Of a stretch of DNA of 64,000 nucleotides, positions 36,045 through 44,173 are shown piece after piece. Where the stretch lies: contig NZ_JAUSCF010000030.1 in NCBI RefSeq assembly GCF_030651625.1, positions 62,001 through 126,000 on the forward strand, written 5' to 3'. This DNA comes from Hydrogenophaga sp. Its GTDB lineage: Bacteria > Pseudomonadota > Gammaproteobacteria > Burkholderiales > Burkholderiaceae_C. The first letter of the stretch is position 1; each line of letters starts with the position of its first letter. The position numbers and the translations under genes were made by a program. The notes beneath the pieces are model-generated. The model was not told the DNA's origin, searched no databases, and saw only the letters and a program-made list of their open reading frames with translations.

Positions 36045-36797
36045 ATGAACGCCACCGACAACGACACGCCCGACAACACCGCTCCGGCATCAGATGAAGT
36101 CAGTACGGCACCGCCAGCCGGTAGCACACGCGGCCAGCGGCCGAATCGCGGTCGCCGGCCTCCGCGACCCGCTGCCGATCGGCCTGCCGTCCCGGCGCCT
36201 TCGCGCCAGCACCCGGTGCTGGACCAGCTGGCCAGCCTGCATCCGGCGCTGTTCGGCGAGGTGTTGCTGCCGCTCAAGCGCGGCATTTTTCAGGACCTGC
36301 TGGAAGCGCACCCTGATGTCATCGAGAAAAACGGGCTGAAGGCCGCGCTGGCGCTGCACACGCGCTCCACGCGCTACCTGACGGCGGTGGCCTCTGGCCT
36401 GCCGCGCCACGACCTGAACGGCCAGCCGGTCGAAGACCTCACGCCCGAGCAGGTGCACCACGCGCTGATCGAGGTGTTCCGGCGTCGCGGCGCGCGCAGC
36501 CGCGAAGACCTGCGTCCCAAGCTGCGCCAGCGCATCCTGCAGGCTTTCGAGGCTTCCGGTCTCAGCCGCGAAGACTACGCCGCGCGTGTACAGGGGCGTG
36601 ACGAGGAAGTGAACCAGCTCACGCAGGACGCGCTGGCCGAGGCATCGCTGCGCGCGGCACGTGAGGTGGCGTTGCTGCGCGCATTCGAGGCCAGCGGTCA
36701 GACGGTCGAGGCCTTTGCCGACATGTACGGCATGCCCGTGCACGAGGCGCGCCGCACCCTGGAGCGGGCGCAGGCCCGCCAGCAACCACGCACATGA
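36045..36797 (+). CDS. proQ: ProQ/FinO-domain RNA chaperone
   Basis: A 250-residue RNA-binding protein. A basic, disordered N-terminus (RGQRPNRGRRPPRP) precedes a FinO/ProQ domain at about 65-165: HPVLDQLASLHPALFGE, PLKRGIFQDLLEAHPDV, ALHTRSTRYLTAVASGLPRHDLNG and TPEQVHHAL. A helical, Ala/Arg/Glu-rich tail follows. ProQ proteins bind structured small RNAs and mRNA 3-prime ends (established). ATG 36045 is chosen; the earlier open frame contains repeat sequence. The stop overlaps the next gene as ATGA. The symbol is by domain only. Confidence 0.85.
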   Translation: MNATDNDTPDNTAPASDEVSTAPPAGSTRGQRPNRGRRPPRPAADRPAVPAPSRQHPVLDQLASLHPALFGEVLLPLKRGIFQDLLEAHPDVIEKNGLKAALALHTRSTRYLTAVASGLPRHDLNGQPVEDLTPEQVHHALIEVFRRRGARSREDLRPKLRQRILQAFEASGLSREDYAARVQGRDEEVNQLTQDALAEASLRAAREVALLRAFEASGQTVEAFADMYGMPVHEARRTLERAQARQQPRT

Positions 36798-38056
36798 CCC
36801 GCGAAGCGCCCACCGCTGAGTCTGCCTACGCCTGGTGGCGGCTGGTGGTGTCGCTGGCGCTGATGACGCTGGGTGGTGTGGGCATGTACGGCGTGACGGT
36901 GGTGCTGCCACCCATCCAGGCCGAATTTGGCGTGGCGCGGGGCGATGCCTCGCTGCCCTACACGCTGACCATGATCGGGTTCGGTTTCGGCGGCATCCTC
37001 ATGGGGCGCCTGTCCGACCGGTTCGGCGTGATGGTGCCGGTGCTGGGTGGCGCGATCGGTCTGGGTCTGGGGTTCATGGCAGCGGGCATGTCCACCAGCC
37101 TGTGGCAGTTCAGTATCGCCCAGGGCCTGATGATCGGCCTGCTGGGCACCTCGGCCACCTTCGCACCACTGGTGGCCGACACCTCGCGCTGGTTCACCCG
37201 CCGCCGGGGCATTGCGCTGGCCATCTGCATGAGCGGCAATTACCTGGCTGGCGCGCTCTGGCCACCGGTGATGCAGCACTTCATCGACAGCGTGGGCTGG
37301 CGTCAGACCTACATCGGCATTGGTGTGTTCTGTCTTGCATTGATGTTGCCGCTGGCTCTGGTGCTGCGCCGGCGCCCGCCCGCGTTGCCCGCCGCTGAAC
37401 CCGTCAGCAATGCCACCCTGAAGACATCAACCGCACCGACGACCGAACGTCCGCTCGGCCTTTCGCCTGGCGCACTCCAGACGCTGCTTTGCGTGGCGGG
37501 TGTATCGTGCTGTGTGGCCATGTCGATGCCACAGGTGCACATCGTGGCCTACTGCACCGATCTGGGTTTTGGCGCCGCGCGGGGCGCGGAGATGTTGTCG
37601 ATCATGCTGGGCATGGGCATTGCCAGCCGACTCCTCTCGGGCTGGATTTCTGACCACATTGGCGGGCTGCGCACGCTGCTGCTGGGCTCGGTGCTGCAGA
37701 CGGTGGCGCTGCTCATGTTCCTGCCCTTTGACGGCCTGGTGCCGCTGTACCTGATCTCGGGCATGTTCGGGCTGTTCCAGGGTGGCATCGTGCCCAGCTA
37801 CGCCCTGATCGTGCGCGAACATTTTTCACCGCTGCAGGCTGGCACGCGGGTGGGCACCGTGCTCATGGCCACGCTGTTCGGCATGGCGCTGGGCGGATGG
37901 ATGTCGGGTGCCATTTTTGATCTGACCGGCAGCTACCAGGCGGCCTTCATCAACGGCATCGGCTTCAACCTGCTCAACGTGGCCATCGTGATCTTCCTGC
38001 TGCGGCGGGCGCGGCGCAGTGGCATCGGACTGGGCCGCGTTGCTCAGCCAGCTTGA
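36794..38056 (+). CDS. Major facilitator superfamily transporter
   Basis: A 420-residue permease with about 12 helices. Loop motif GRLSDRFGVMVP follows helix 2, and WRQTYIGIGVF lies before helix 6. The second half repeats the pattern (GWISDHIGGLRTLLLG). It resembles monocarboxylate/oxalate-type MFS proteins, but the substrate is unknown. The ATG overlaps the proQ-like stop by 4 nt, an unusual partner for an RNA chaperone; coupling may reflect gene order only. The FIST gene is convergent, 7 nt away. Confidence 0.9.
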   Translation: MTREAPTAESAYAWWRLVVSLALMTLGGVGMYGVTVVLPPIQAEFGVARGDASLPYTLTMIGFGFGGILMGRLSDRFGVMVPVLGGAIGLGLGFMAAGMSTSLWQFSIAQGLMIGLLGTSATFAPLVADTSRWFTRRRGIALAICMSGNYLAGALWPPVMQHFIDSVGWRQTYIGIGVFCLALMLPLALVLRRRPPALPAAEPVSNATLKTSTAPTTERPLGLSPGALQTLLCVAGVSCCVAMSMPQVHIVAYCTDLGFGAARGAEMLSIMLGMGIASRLLSGWISDHIGGLRTLLLGSVLQTVALLMFLPFDGLVPLYLISGMFGLFQGGIVPSYALIVREHFSPLQAGTRVGTVLMATLFGMALGGWMSGAIFDLTGSYQAAFINGIGFNLLNVAIVIFLLRRARRSGIGLGRVAQPA

Positions 38057-38063
38057 CCGAAAT

Positions 38064-39365
38064 TCAAGCTGGCATGGTGAACACGGTGAGCACGGCGGTG
38101 TAGCCGTACACGCGGTGGTGCGCGATTTCACCTCCTGCAAAGAAGCCCACCAGCGGCACATCGCCCAGCGCGCGACGAACAATCTGCAGTTCGGCGCTCG
38201 GGCTGCCAAAGTGCGGCCCTCCGCGACCCGAGCAACTGACGTAGACCGCGCCGGCAATGCGCCGGGCCGGGTGTGGCGTGGCTTCGGTGTCGCTCGCGGC
38301 CAGCGCCGTGGCCAGGGAAAGGCTGCGCTCTTCGGGCTCCAGTTCTTCCCGCACTTCAGCACACACCCGGGTGAGATCCGCGCGCGCGGCCTGCACATGG
38401 CGTTCACAAAACGCCATGCGCGTGCCAGCGGGAGCATTCTCCGCGATCGCAATGCCCCGGCGCGCGGTGTCGAGCCCGATGATGTGGCGCACCCGCACGT
38501 CAGCACCGAACTGACCGGATACACGCAATGCGACGGGTTCAGGCGACCGATGCGGCGGCACATCCAGTGGGTCGCTCAGGCCCACCAGGGTGGTGCGCAA
38601 ACGGGCCACCGTGCCAGACAGATCGTCGAGTGAAAGTTGAAACCGCTCCAGCAGCAAGTCGAGTGCGGGTTGGTCGTCCAGCCGCAACACCAGGTTGCCG
38701 TCGGCGGCCGTGATGGTTCGCTCCTGATCCACCGGCTGCGCACCCTGCGTTACCCGGGACACCAGGCCCACGTCGGTACCGAACGCCACGCCGCTCAAGC
38801 CCCCTTGAAAGACGCCACTGGCCGCGCCTTGTCCACCCATCGTTCCCGCACTGCTCAGTGCAAACTGGGCGCTGGCACCCCGGCTGGCGGTGAGCCCGCC
38901 GAACACATAGCCGGATGCGGTGCGGTCCGCCACTTCGGCGATCAGCTCGGCCAGATCGGGCGTGCGACCCTCGGCGTGCACCAGTGCGGTGTGCGGGACA
39001 AACCCCGAAGCATCGGCCCCGCTGGCCACCAGCGGCGCCACGCCGCTGAACACACGGTACTGGTCGGGGCTGAGGTCGCACAGCATCACGGCCATGGCCG
39101 GTTCGTCAAAATACTCCACGTTGTTGGCCGCCACACCAATGCCCACGGTGCCCGCCCAGTCGGTGACTTCAGGCAGTTCGGCGCTGAGGTGGCCCAGGAT
39201 GTCCTGCGCGTCTGCTGCGTAGTGATCGGTGATGTAGAGCAGCGCCAGCGAGGGCGCGTCGGCATGGTGGGGCAAGGCCATCTGCGCCCGCAACTGGGCC
39301 AGCACCAGCGCAGCGGCCATGCGCCATTGCGGGTGGGTGGCGTGGGCGTAGGGAAAGAGTTTCAT
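38064..39365 (-). CDS. FIST-domain sensory protein
   Basis: A 433-residue protein with FIST N (about 25-225: LALLYITDHYAADAQDIL, VGIGVAANNVEYFDEPAMAVML) and FIST C (about 240-425: RTITAADGNLVLRL, GAVYVSCSGRGGPHFG, GFFAGGEIAHHRVYGYTAVLTVF). FIST domains are predicted small-ligand sensors usually linked to signal transduction (established as a family prediction). There is no output domain. It lies 54 nt after phaM on the same strand, so it may be cotranscribed with phaM and the crotonase. Confidence 0.9.
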   Translation of the reverse strand: MKLFPYAHATHPQWRMAAALVLAQLRAQMALPHHADAPSLALLYITDHYAADAQDILGHLSAELPEVTDWAGTVGIGVAANNVEYFDEPAMAVMLCDLSPDQYRVFSGVAPLVASGADASGFVPHTALVHAEGRTPDLAELIAEVADRTASGYVFGGLTASRGASAQFALSSAGTMGGQGAASGVFQGGLSGVAFGTDVGLVSRVTQGAQPVDQERTITAADGNLVLRLDDQPALDLLLERFQLSLDDLSGTVARLRTTLVGLSDPLDVPPHRSPEPVALRVSGQFGADVRVRHIIGLDTARRGIAIAENAPAGTRMAFCERHVQAARADLTRVCAEVREELEPEERSLSLATALAASDTEATPHPARRIAGAVYVSCSGRGGPHFGSPSAELQIVRRALGDVPLVGFFAGGEIAHHRVYGYTAVLTVFTMPA

Positions 39366-39419
39366 CTATGGAATCAAGCCCTGCGGCGCAGGGCAATGGC
39401 AAGAACACGGGCAATGGAT

Positions 39420-40577
39420 TCAACGGCGGCGGGAAGGAGCAGCGGCCTTCTTGCCTGGTGCCTTCCTGGCTGCGGTTTTTTTCACAGCAGGTTTGGCTGG
39501 CGCTTTTTTGGTCGCAGTCTTGGTGGCTGGTTTTCTGGCAGGTGACTTGGCGCTGGTGGCAGGCGCAGGGGCTGTTTGAAAACCCGGGAAGAAGGCCGTG
39601 GGCAGTTGCCAGTCGCCCGCCGCCATGGGCTGGGTGACCACTGGCCCTCGTGCCTGGGCCGGTGCGGGTGCCTTGCTGGTGGGCGCCTTCCGCGATGTCG
39701 CCTTGCGTCCGCTGGAGACCGCGCGCACCGCCGCCTTGCCCATCCCGGCCGCAGCACCCACATTGCGTGCCACGTGCGAGGTGACCGCCCGGGTCGCCTT
39801 GCCCGCCATGCCGGTGGTGGTCTTGACCGCCTGCTCGGTGAGTCCGCTGGCGACCTTGCGGGTGGTGTCGAGCGTGGTTTGCTTGGCCACGTCCTTCATG
39901 GCGTTGGTGGCGATGTTCTGGAATTGCTGGGACAACGCGCCCCACCATTGCAAAGGGTCGATGGTGCCGCCTGCAGGGGCGCCGTCTGCGGGCGCCTTGG
40001 GCGCCGCAGAGCGCCTGGCTGCCCTGCGCACGACGGGAGGCGGCGGCTCTTCAGCCTCTTCCTCTTCTTCCATGTCTTCTTCCATGTCTTCTTCGATGTC
40101 TTCTTCGGACTCTTCTTCGTCTACAGGCTCGGGAGGCGGCGCGGGCATGCCGTAGGTTCGTTCAGGGATTTCAAGACCTGCAAACTGGGTCGCACCGGAT
40201 GCGGATGCCGGCGGCGCGCCTGTGAAGCTGGCCATGCTGTCGGCGGCCTTGATCTTGAGCGCGTTGGCCACGTCACCCAGGCTGAAGTTCATGGTCTTCA
40301 AGGTGGCCAGCGTCATCTTCTGGACTTCGAGCGCCTGGATGGTGGCGCCCAGCGCCTTGGCGTTCTGGTCCAGCCAGAAATGCACAGCCCTGAGTTCTTC
40401 GATGCGCTTTTCCAGATCTTCCACGTTAAAGGTGGGCGCCACCCAGTTGCCCAGGTTGGGCAGTTGCGGAATGCTATTTCCCAACCCCTGGGCCACACCG
40501 CCCGCCGCCTGGCCGGCCAGGTTCTGAAGGAATTCGAAACCGGGCACGAATTTGCCGAAACCGCTGGCGTCGCTCAT
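39420..40577 (-). CDS. phaM: Polyhydroxyalkanoate granule-associated protein PhaM
   Basis: A 385-residue PhaM-family protein. The N-terminal block GKFVPGFEFLQNLAG, LPNLGNWVAPTFNVEDLEKRI and FWLDQNAKALGATIQALEVQ matches PhaM, which activates PHB synthase and ties granules to the nucleoid (established for Ralstonia eutropha). The middle carries a very acidic run (about 147-174, mostly Glu with Asp and Met). The C-terminus is a Lys/Ala/Pro-rich histone H1-like tail that probably binds DNA. It is longer than the R. eutropha protein because of the acidic run and tail. ATG 40577 has a GGAG site. It is 19 nt after the crotonase gene. Confidence 0.88.
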   Translation of the reverse strand: MSDASGFGKFVPGFEFLQNLAGQAAGGVAQGLGNSIPQLPNLGNWVAPTFNVEDLEKRIEELRAVHFWLDQNAKALGATIQALEVQKMTLATLKTMNFSLGDVANALKIKAADSMASFTGAPPASASGATQFAGLEIPERTYGMPAPPPEPVDEEESEEDIEEDMEEDMEEEEEAEEPPPPVVRRAARRSAAPKAPADGAPAGGTIDPLQWWGALSQQFQNIATNAMKDVAKQTTLDTTRKVASGLTEQAVKTTTGMAGKATRAVTSHVARNVGAAAGMGKAAVRAVSSGRKATSRKAPTSKAPAPAQARGPVVTQPMAAGDWQLPTAFFPGFQTAPAPATSAKSPARKPATKTATKKAPAKPAVKKTAARKAPGKKAAAPSRRR

Positions 40578-40596
40578 GGGTGTCTCCTGGTGTTGC

Positions 40597-41436
40597 TCAG
40601 CCGTCCACGCCATAACGGGGTGCACGGCGTTCCCGCAAGGATGCCACACCTTCGCGCACATCGGGACCGGCAAAACCCATGAATTCCAGTGCCAGCGACG
40701 TGTCGAAAGCCGGTCCGGCCTGTCGCAGCCAGTTGTTGAGCGAGTACTTGGTCCAGCGAATGGCGGTCTGGCTGCCGCTGGCAAGGCGGTCGGCCACCTC
40801 ATAGGCCTTGTCGATCAGCGCGTCGTCCTCCACGGCCAGCGACACCAGGCCAATGCGCTCGGCCTCTTCACCACTGATGGGGTCGCACAGCATGAGGTAG
40901 TACTTGGCCTTGGCCATGCCGCACAGCAATGGCCAAACGATGGCAGCGTGATCGCCTGCCGCCACGCCCAGGCGGGTATGACCGTCCACGATCTTCGCGC
41001 TCTTGGCTGCGATGGATATGTCGGCCAGCAACCCTGCCACCAGCCCGGCACCCACGGCCGGGCCGTGCATGGCGCTCACGATGGGTTTGTCGCAGTTGAT
41101 CACGTTGTAGACCAGATCGCGCGCCTCCTTCCACACCCGGGTACGCACCTCGAAGTCGGTCGCCATGTCCTGCACCAGCGCCAGATCACCGCCGCCTGAA
41201 AATCCGATGCCGCTGCCACGCAGCACCGCGCAGCGCACGCTGTCATCGCGCCCAACGTCGCGCCAGATTTCGCTCAGCTCCCAATGCCCTTCGTGGCCAG
41301 CGGTGGGCAGCTTGCCGTTGCCGCCGGGGCCGTCGGCCCGCATCTGGATGTCGAGCACACTGGGGATACCGTCCACGCTGGGGCCTCGTCGGGTGATGGC
41401 GAGCGTCTGGTAGCGGCTGTAATCGATCGGTGTCAT
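40597..41436 (-). CDS. Crotonase-fold enzyme lacking both canonical glutamates
   Basis: A 279-residue enoyl-CoA hydratase/isomerase-family protein. The oxyanion-hole region reads [10 protein letters not shown], and the second conserved block reads [21 protein letters not shown]. In hydratases, glutamates fall at the positions that here are V133 and H153 ([13 protein letters not shown]), while D162 sits in the AAGD motif. It is therefore probably not a simple hydratase; a CoA isomerase, hydrolase or lyase activity is possible. ATG 41436 follows AAAGGAG. It is the first gene of a run with phaM and the FIST gene and is divergent from a DksA-like gene. Confidence 0.85.
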   Translation of the reverse strand: MTPIDYSRYQTLAITRRGPSVDGIPSVLDIQMRADGPGGNGKLPTAGHEGHWELSEIWRDVGRDDSVRCAVLRGSGIGFSGGGDLALVQDMATDFEVRTRVWKEARDLVYNVINCDKPIVSAMHGPAVGAGLVAGLLADISIAAKSAKIVDGHTRLGVAAGDHAAIVWPLLCGMAKAKYYLMLCDPISGEEAERIGLVSLAVEDDALIDKAYEVADRLASGSQTAIRWTKYSLNNWLRQAGPAFDTSLALEFMGFAGPDVREGVASLRERRAPRYGVDG

Positions 41437-41476
41437 GAAGGTCTCCTTTGCATTTAGGGGCTCGATTGGATTGTGC

Positions 41477-41490
41477 TTGACCTGAATCAA
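41477..41490. promoter_or_regulatory. FNR/ANR-type binding site
   Basis: TTGACCTGAATCAA matches the FNR/ANR pattern TTGAT-N4-ATCAA at nine of ten defined positions. It lies in the 102-nt divergent region. For the DksA-like gene a start near 41525 would place its centre at about -41.5, the class II activation position, with TATC near 41516 as a possible -10. Inference from pattern and spacing only. Confidence 0.6.
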
Positions 41491-41538
41491 GGGCACAGGC
41501 AACGTGCACCGTCAGTATCCAGCCTCAAAGGAGACACC

Positions 41539-41892
41539 ATGAGCACACCCATTTCCGACACCTTCACAACTCAGCTGAACCAGATGCGGCGCGACCTGAT
41601 TGACCGGCTCCGCGCCCAGCGTGGTGGTGCGCGCGGTCGCGCCGAGGCCGCCGCCGATGCACGCGAGATGGCCAGCGACGACTGGGCCAAGGCCGACGAG
41701 GAGTTCGACCTGAGTGTGGCACTGGAAGAGCGCGAGGCGGCCGAACTACTGGCCATCGACAACGCACTCAAACGCGTGGCCGATGGAACCTACGGTTTGT
41801 GCCTGCAATGCGGGGTGTCCATTCCCACGGCACGCCTGCATGCGCAGCCCACCGCCGAGCGCTGTGTGGAATGCCAGGCCAAAACCGAATAA
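41539..41892 (+). CDS. DksA/TraR-family zinc-finger protein
   Basis: A 117-residue protein with a helical N-terminus and a C4 zinc finger: C88, C91 (CLQCGVSIP), C109 and C112 (CVEC). DksA/TraR proteins enter the RNA polymerase secondary channel and modulate initiation (established). The acidic tip expected between the two helices may be DDWAKADEEFD (about 47-57). It is shorter than DksA (151) and closer to YbiI/TraR-like proteins. ATG 41539 follows AAAGGAG with 5-nt spacing. An FNR-type box lies upstream. A tandem repeat array starts 9 nt after its stop. Confidence 0.92.
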   Translation: MSTPISDTFTTQLNQMRRDLIDRLRAQRGGARGRAEAAADAREMASDDWAKADEEFDLSVALEEREAAELLAIDNALKRVADGTYGLCLQCGVSIPTARLHAQPTAERCVECQAKTE

Positions 41893-41901
41893 CACGTCAT
41901 A

Positions 41902-42160
41902 CCCCCACGCTCCGCCGCTGACGCGGGTCGCTGCCCCCCGAGGGGGCTGACCTTGCTTGGGGCGGCCCTGCGCTGCGGTCTGTTCGTTACCCCCACGCTC
42001 CGCCGCTGCGCGGGTCGCTGCCCCCCGAGGAGGCTGACCTTGCTTGGGGCGGCCCTGCGCTGCGGTCTGTTCGACCCCCCACGCTCCGCCGCTGCGCGGG
42101 TCGCTGCCCCCCGAGGGGGCTGACCTTGCTTGGGGCGGCCCTGCGCTGCGGTCTGTTGGA
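41902..42160. repeat. Family B tandem repeat, three units
   Basis: Three near-identical units of 86-88 nt start at 41902, 41990 and 42076. Each begins CCCCCACGCTCCGCCGCTG, continues with GGGTCGCTGCCCCCCGAGG and TTGCTTGGGGCGGCCCTGCG, and ends CGCTGCGGTCTGTT. The units differ by a few bases. The first begins 9 nt after the DksA-like stop; the third ends about 16 nt before the glyoxalase-fold gene. Confidence 0.9.
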
Positions 42161-42176
42161 GGGTATGCTCCTTTGC

Positions 42177-42614
42177 ATGAATTCTGAGACCCCCATTAGC
42201 ACCCGCAGCCTTTTCCACTTCGCTTTCAACGTCACCGACCTGGACACGGCGCGACGCTTTTACGGCGGCGTGCTGGGCTGCCAGGAAGGCAGAAGCACCG
42301 ACACCTGGGTCGATTTCAATTTTTTCAGTCACCAGATCTCGTTGCACCTCGGTGAACCACTGAAAACCACCCGCACCGGCCATGTGGGCGAACACCTGGT
42401 GCCCATGCCGCACTTCGGTCTGGTGCTCTTGCTGCCGGAATGGAAGGCGCTGGCCGAACGGCTGAAAACCGCCGGCACCGAGTTCGTGCTGCCTCCGCAG
42501 GTGCGTTTTGAGGGCCAGCCGGGGGAGCAGTGGACGATGTTCTTCTGCGACCCTTTTGGTAACCCGATCGAGGTCAAGGGGTTCGCGTCACTGGATCAAG
42601 TTTACGCAAGCTAG
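42177..42614 (+). CDS. Glyoxalase/VOC-family protein
   Basis: A 145-residue vicinal oxygen chelate protein. Two beta-alpha-beta-beta-beta modules are visible: LFHFAFNVTDLDTARRFYGGVLGC and ADVGLVLLL-type strands with WTMFFCDPFGNPIEVKGF. Candidate metal residues are an N-terminal His (FHFAF), a His in HFGLVLLL and E in IEVKGF. The substrate is unknown. ATG 42177 is chosen; ATG 42165 is in frame but has GGAGGG too close. The ribosome-binding site lies just beyond the last unit of the tandem array. Confidence 0.85.
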   Translation: MNSETPISTRSLFHFAFNVTDLDTARRFYGGVLGCQEGRSTDTWVDFNFFSHQISLHLGEPLKTTRTGHVGEHLVPMPHFGLVLLLPEWKALAERLKTAGTEFVLPPQVRFEGQPGEQWTMFFCDPFGNPIEVKGFASLDQVYAS

Positions 42615-42689
42615 GCATCGACCAACCCCTACCACGCAGCGCCGCTCTGTGGAGGAAGTGAAGGCACGTCGCTCGAGGGGTAGTCCGAT

Positions 42690-42931
42690 CCCGATCCCGC
42701 ATTGCCGAGTGGCCGGGCTGAGCAGCGCAGCGGCGTGGGGACCAGAAATTCGCATGACCGAAGGCCGCGCAGCGGACAAGTTTGCGAATTTCCCCCACGA
42801 CGCGAGCAGCGCAAGGAAGCCCGCAGGGCCCCGGACTTCGGCACGCCTTTCTTTTGGGTACTTTTCTTTGGCAAAGAAAAGTACCTCGCCCGCCGGGGCG
42901 AGACCCGGCCAAGCCAAGCTTCCGGAAGGCC
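42690..42931. repeat. Element C: long interrupted palindromes between convergent genes
   Basis: Arms GAAATTCGCA (42745-42754) and TGCGAATTTC (42783-42792) pair perfectly and are flanked by GTGGGG (42735-42740) and CCCCAC (42793-42798). Further on, GTACTTTTCTTTG (42858-42870) and CAAAGAAAAGTAC (42872-42884) are perfect inverted arms around a single G. The CTTTCTTTTGGGTACTTTTC type of block is a known-looking dispersed repeat in beta- and gammaproteobacteria. The element ends at the FAH gene stop (42932). The 75 nt before it hold no gene. Confidence 0.75.
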
Positions 42932-43942
42932 CTACCCCTCCAGCGGCGCAATCTTCTGATCGATCGCGCCAAAAATGCTCTGACCGTCCTTGCCCTTCAT
43001 CTCGATGCGGATGGTGTCGCCATACTTCATGAACGCGGTCGACGGTTTGCCGTCGAGGATGGTCTCGATCGCGCGCTTCTCGGCGATGCAGCTGTAACCC
43101 TTGGGCCATTCCTTTCGGCCGTCCACCTCCACGGCCTTGTTGCTCACGGTGCCGCTGCCCACGATGGAGCCGGCGCGCACCTTGCGCGTCTTGCCGATGT
43201 GCGCGATGAGCTGGCCAAAGTGGAAGGTCATTTCGGGGCCTGCTTCGCACATGCCCACCTTGCGGCCGTTCCAGGTGCTTTGCAGCGTGAGGTGCACGCG
43301 GCCGCCCTGCCAGGCATCGCCCAGCTCGTCGGGCGTTACCGCCACCGGGCTGAAGGCGGTGGCCGGCTTGCTCTGGAAAAAGCCAAAGCCCTTTGACAGT
43401 TCGGCGGGTATCAGATTGCGCAGCGACACGTCGTTGACCAGCATGAGCAGGCGCACGCTGTCAATGGCCTGCTCGGGGGTGACACACATGGGTACGTCAC
43501 CGGTAACGACCGCGATTTCGGCTTCGAAGTCGATACCGTAATCTTCGCTCGGCACCACGACGGGATCGCAGGGTCCGATGAAATCGTCGCTGCCGCCCTG
43601 GTACATCAGAGGATCTTCATAGAAACTCTGGGGCACTTCGCTGTTGCGCGCTGCGCGCACCAGTTCGACATGGTTGATGTAGGCTGAGCCGTCCGCCCAC
43701 TGGTAGGCGCGTGGCAGCGGCGCCATGCACATGGCAGGATCGAAGGGAAAAGCGTGCCTGGCCTTGCCGCTGTTGAGGGTGGCGTAAAGGTCTTCCAGCT
43801 GAGGCGCCAGAAAGTTCCAGTCGTCCAGCACCTGCTGAAGGCGGTCGGCGATGCCGGTCGCATAATGTGCGGTCGAGAGATCGCGCGAGACCACCACCAG
43901 TTGTCCGTCGCGTGAGCCGTCTTTGTATGTGGCGAGTTTCAT
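42932..43942 (-). CDS. Fumarylacetoacetate hydrolase-family enzyme
   Basis: A 336-residue FAH-superfamily enzyme, cleaving a C-C bond in an acylpyruvate-type substrate with a divalent metal. The metal-site motif DFEAEIAVVTGD and the VNDVSLRN region are present, with KPATAFSPVAVTPDELG and GSGTVSNK typical of the longer fumarylacetoacetase-like group. ATG 43942 follows CAGGAGAC. Possible roles are homogentisate or gentisate breakdown, the latter of interest given the NagG-like genes 25 kb away, but the enzyme cannot be placed by sequence alone. Divergent from an IclR regulator. Confidence 0.88.
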   Translation of the reverse strand: MKLATYKDGSRDGQLVVVSRDLSTAHYATGIADRLQQVLDDWNFLAPQLEDLYATLNSGKARHAFPFDPAMCMAPLPRAYQWADGSAYINHVELVRAARNSEVPQSFYEDPLMYQGGSDDFIGPCDPVVVPSEDYGIDFEAEIAVVTGDVPMCVTPEQAIDSVRLLMLVNDVSLRNLIPAELSKGFGFFQSKPATAFSPVAVTPDELGDAWQGGRVHLTLQSTWNGRKVGMCEAGPEMTFHFGQLIAHIGKTRKVRAGSIVGSGTVSNKAVEVDGRKEWPKGYSCIAEKRAIETILDGKPSTAFMKYGDTIRIEMKGKDGQSIFGAIDQKIAPLEG

Positions 43943-44032
43943 GCAAGTCTCCTGCTGCAGTTGGGTTGGGATGTCCTGATTTTGACCTTGGGCATCCACA
44001 GGCTGCAGCCCGGGATCGATGAACGGCCAAAA

Positions 44033-44066
44033 TTACGAATAGTGAAATTAATTAACCTATACGTAA
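44033..44066. promoter_or_regulatory. Candidate IclR operator
   Basis: TTACGAATAG (44033-44042) and CTATACGTAA (44057-44066) are inverted with one mismatch, around a 14-nt AT-rich spacer. The site is in the 231-nt region between the divergent FAH and IclR genes, the normal place for an IclR-type dimer site. Confidence 0.5.
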
Positions 44067-44173
44067 GGCCGAAATTCTAGCTGAAAGCCTGAAAATGTGT
44101 GCCCGGTCCGCCTGAAGGCGCACGGAACCCGCTTGCACCCACCGTATCCAAGTCAAGCCCAACCCACCTCTAC

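Noticed and set aside
41902-42160. Possible CRISPR array
   Set aside because: Units of 86-88 nt are contiguous and nearly identical with no unique spacers, so this is a tandem repeat, not CRISPR. No cas gene is present.
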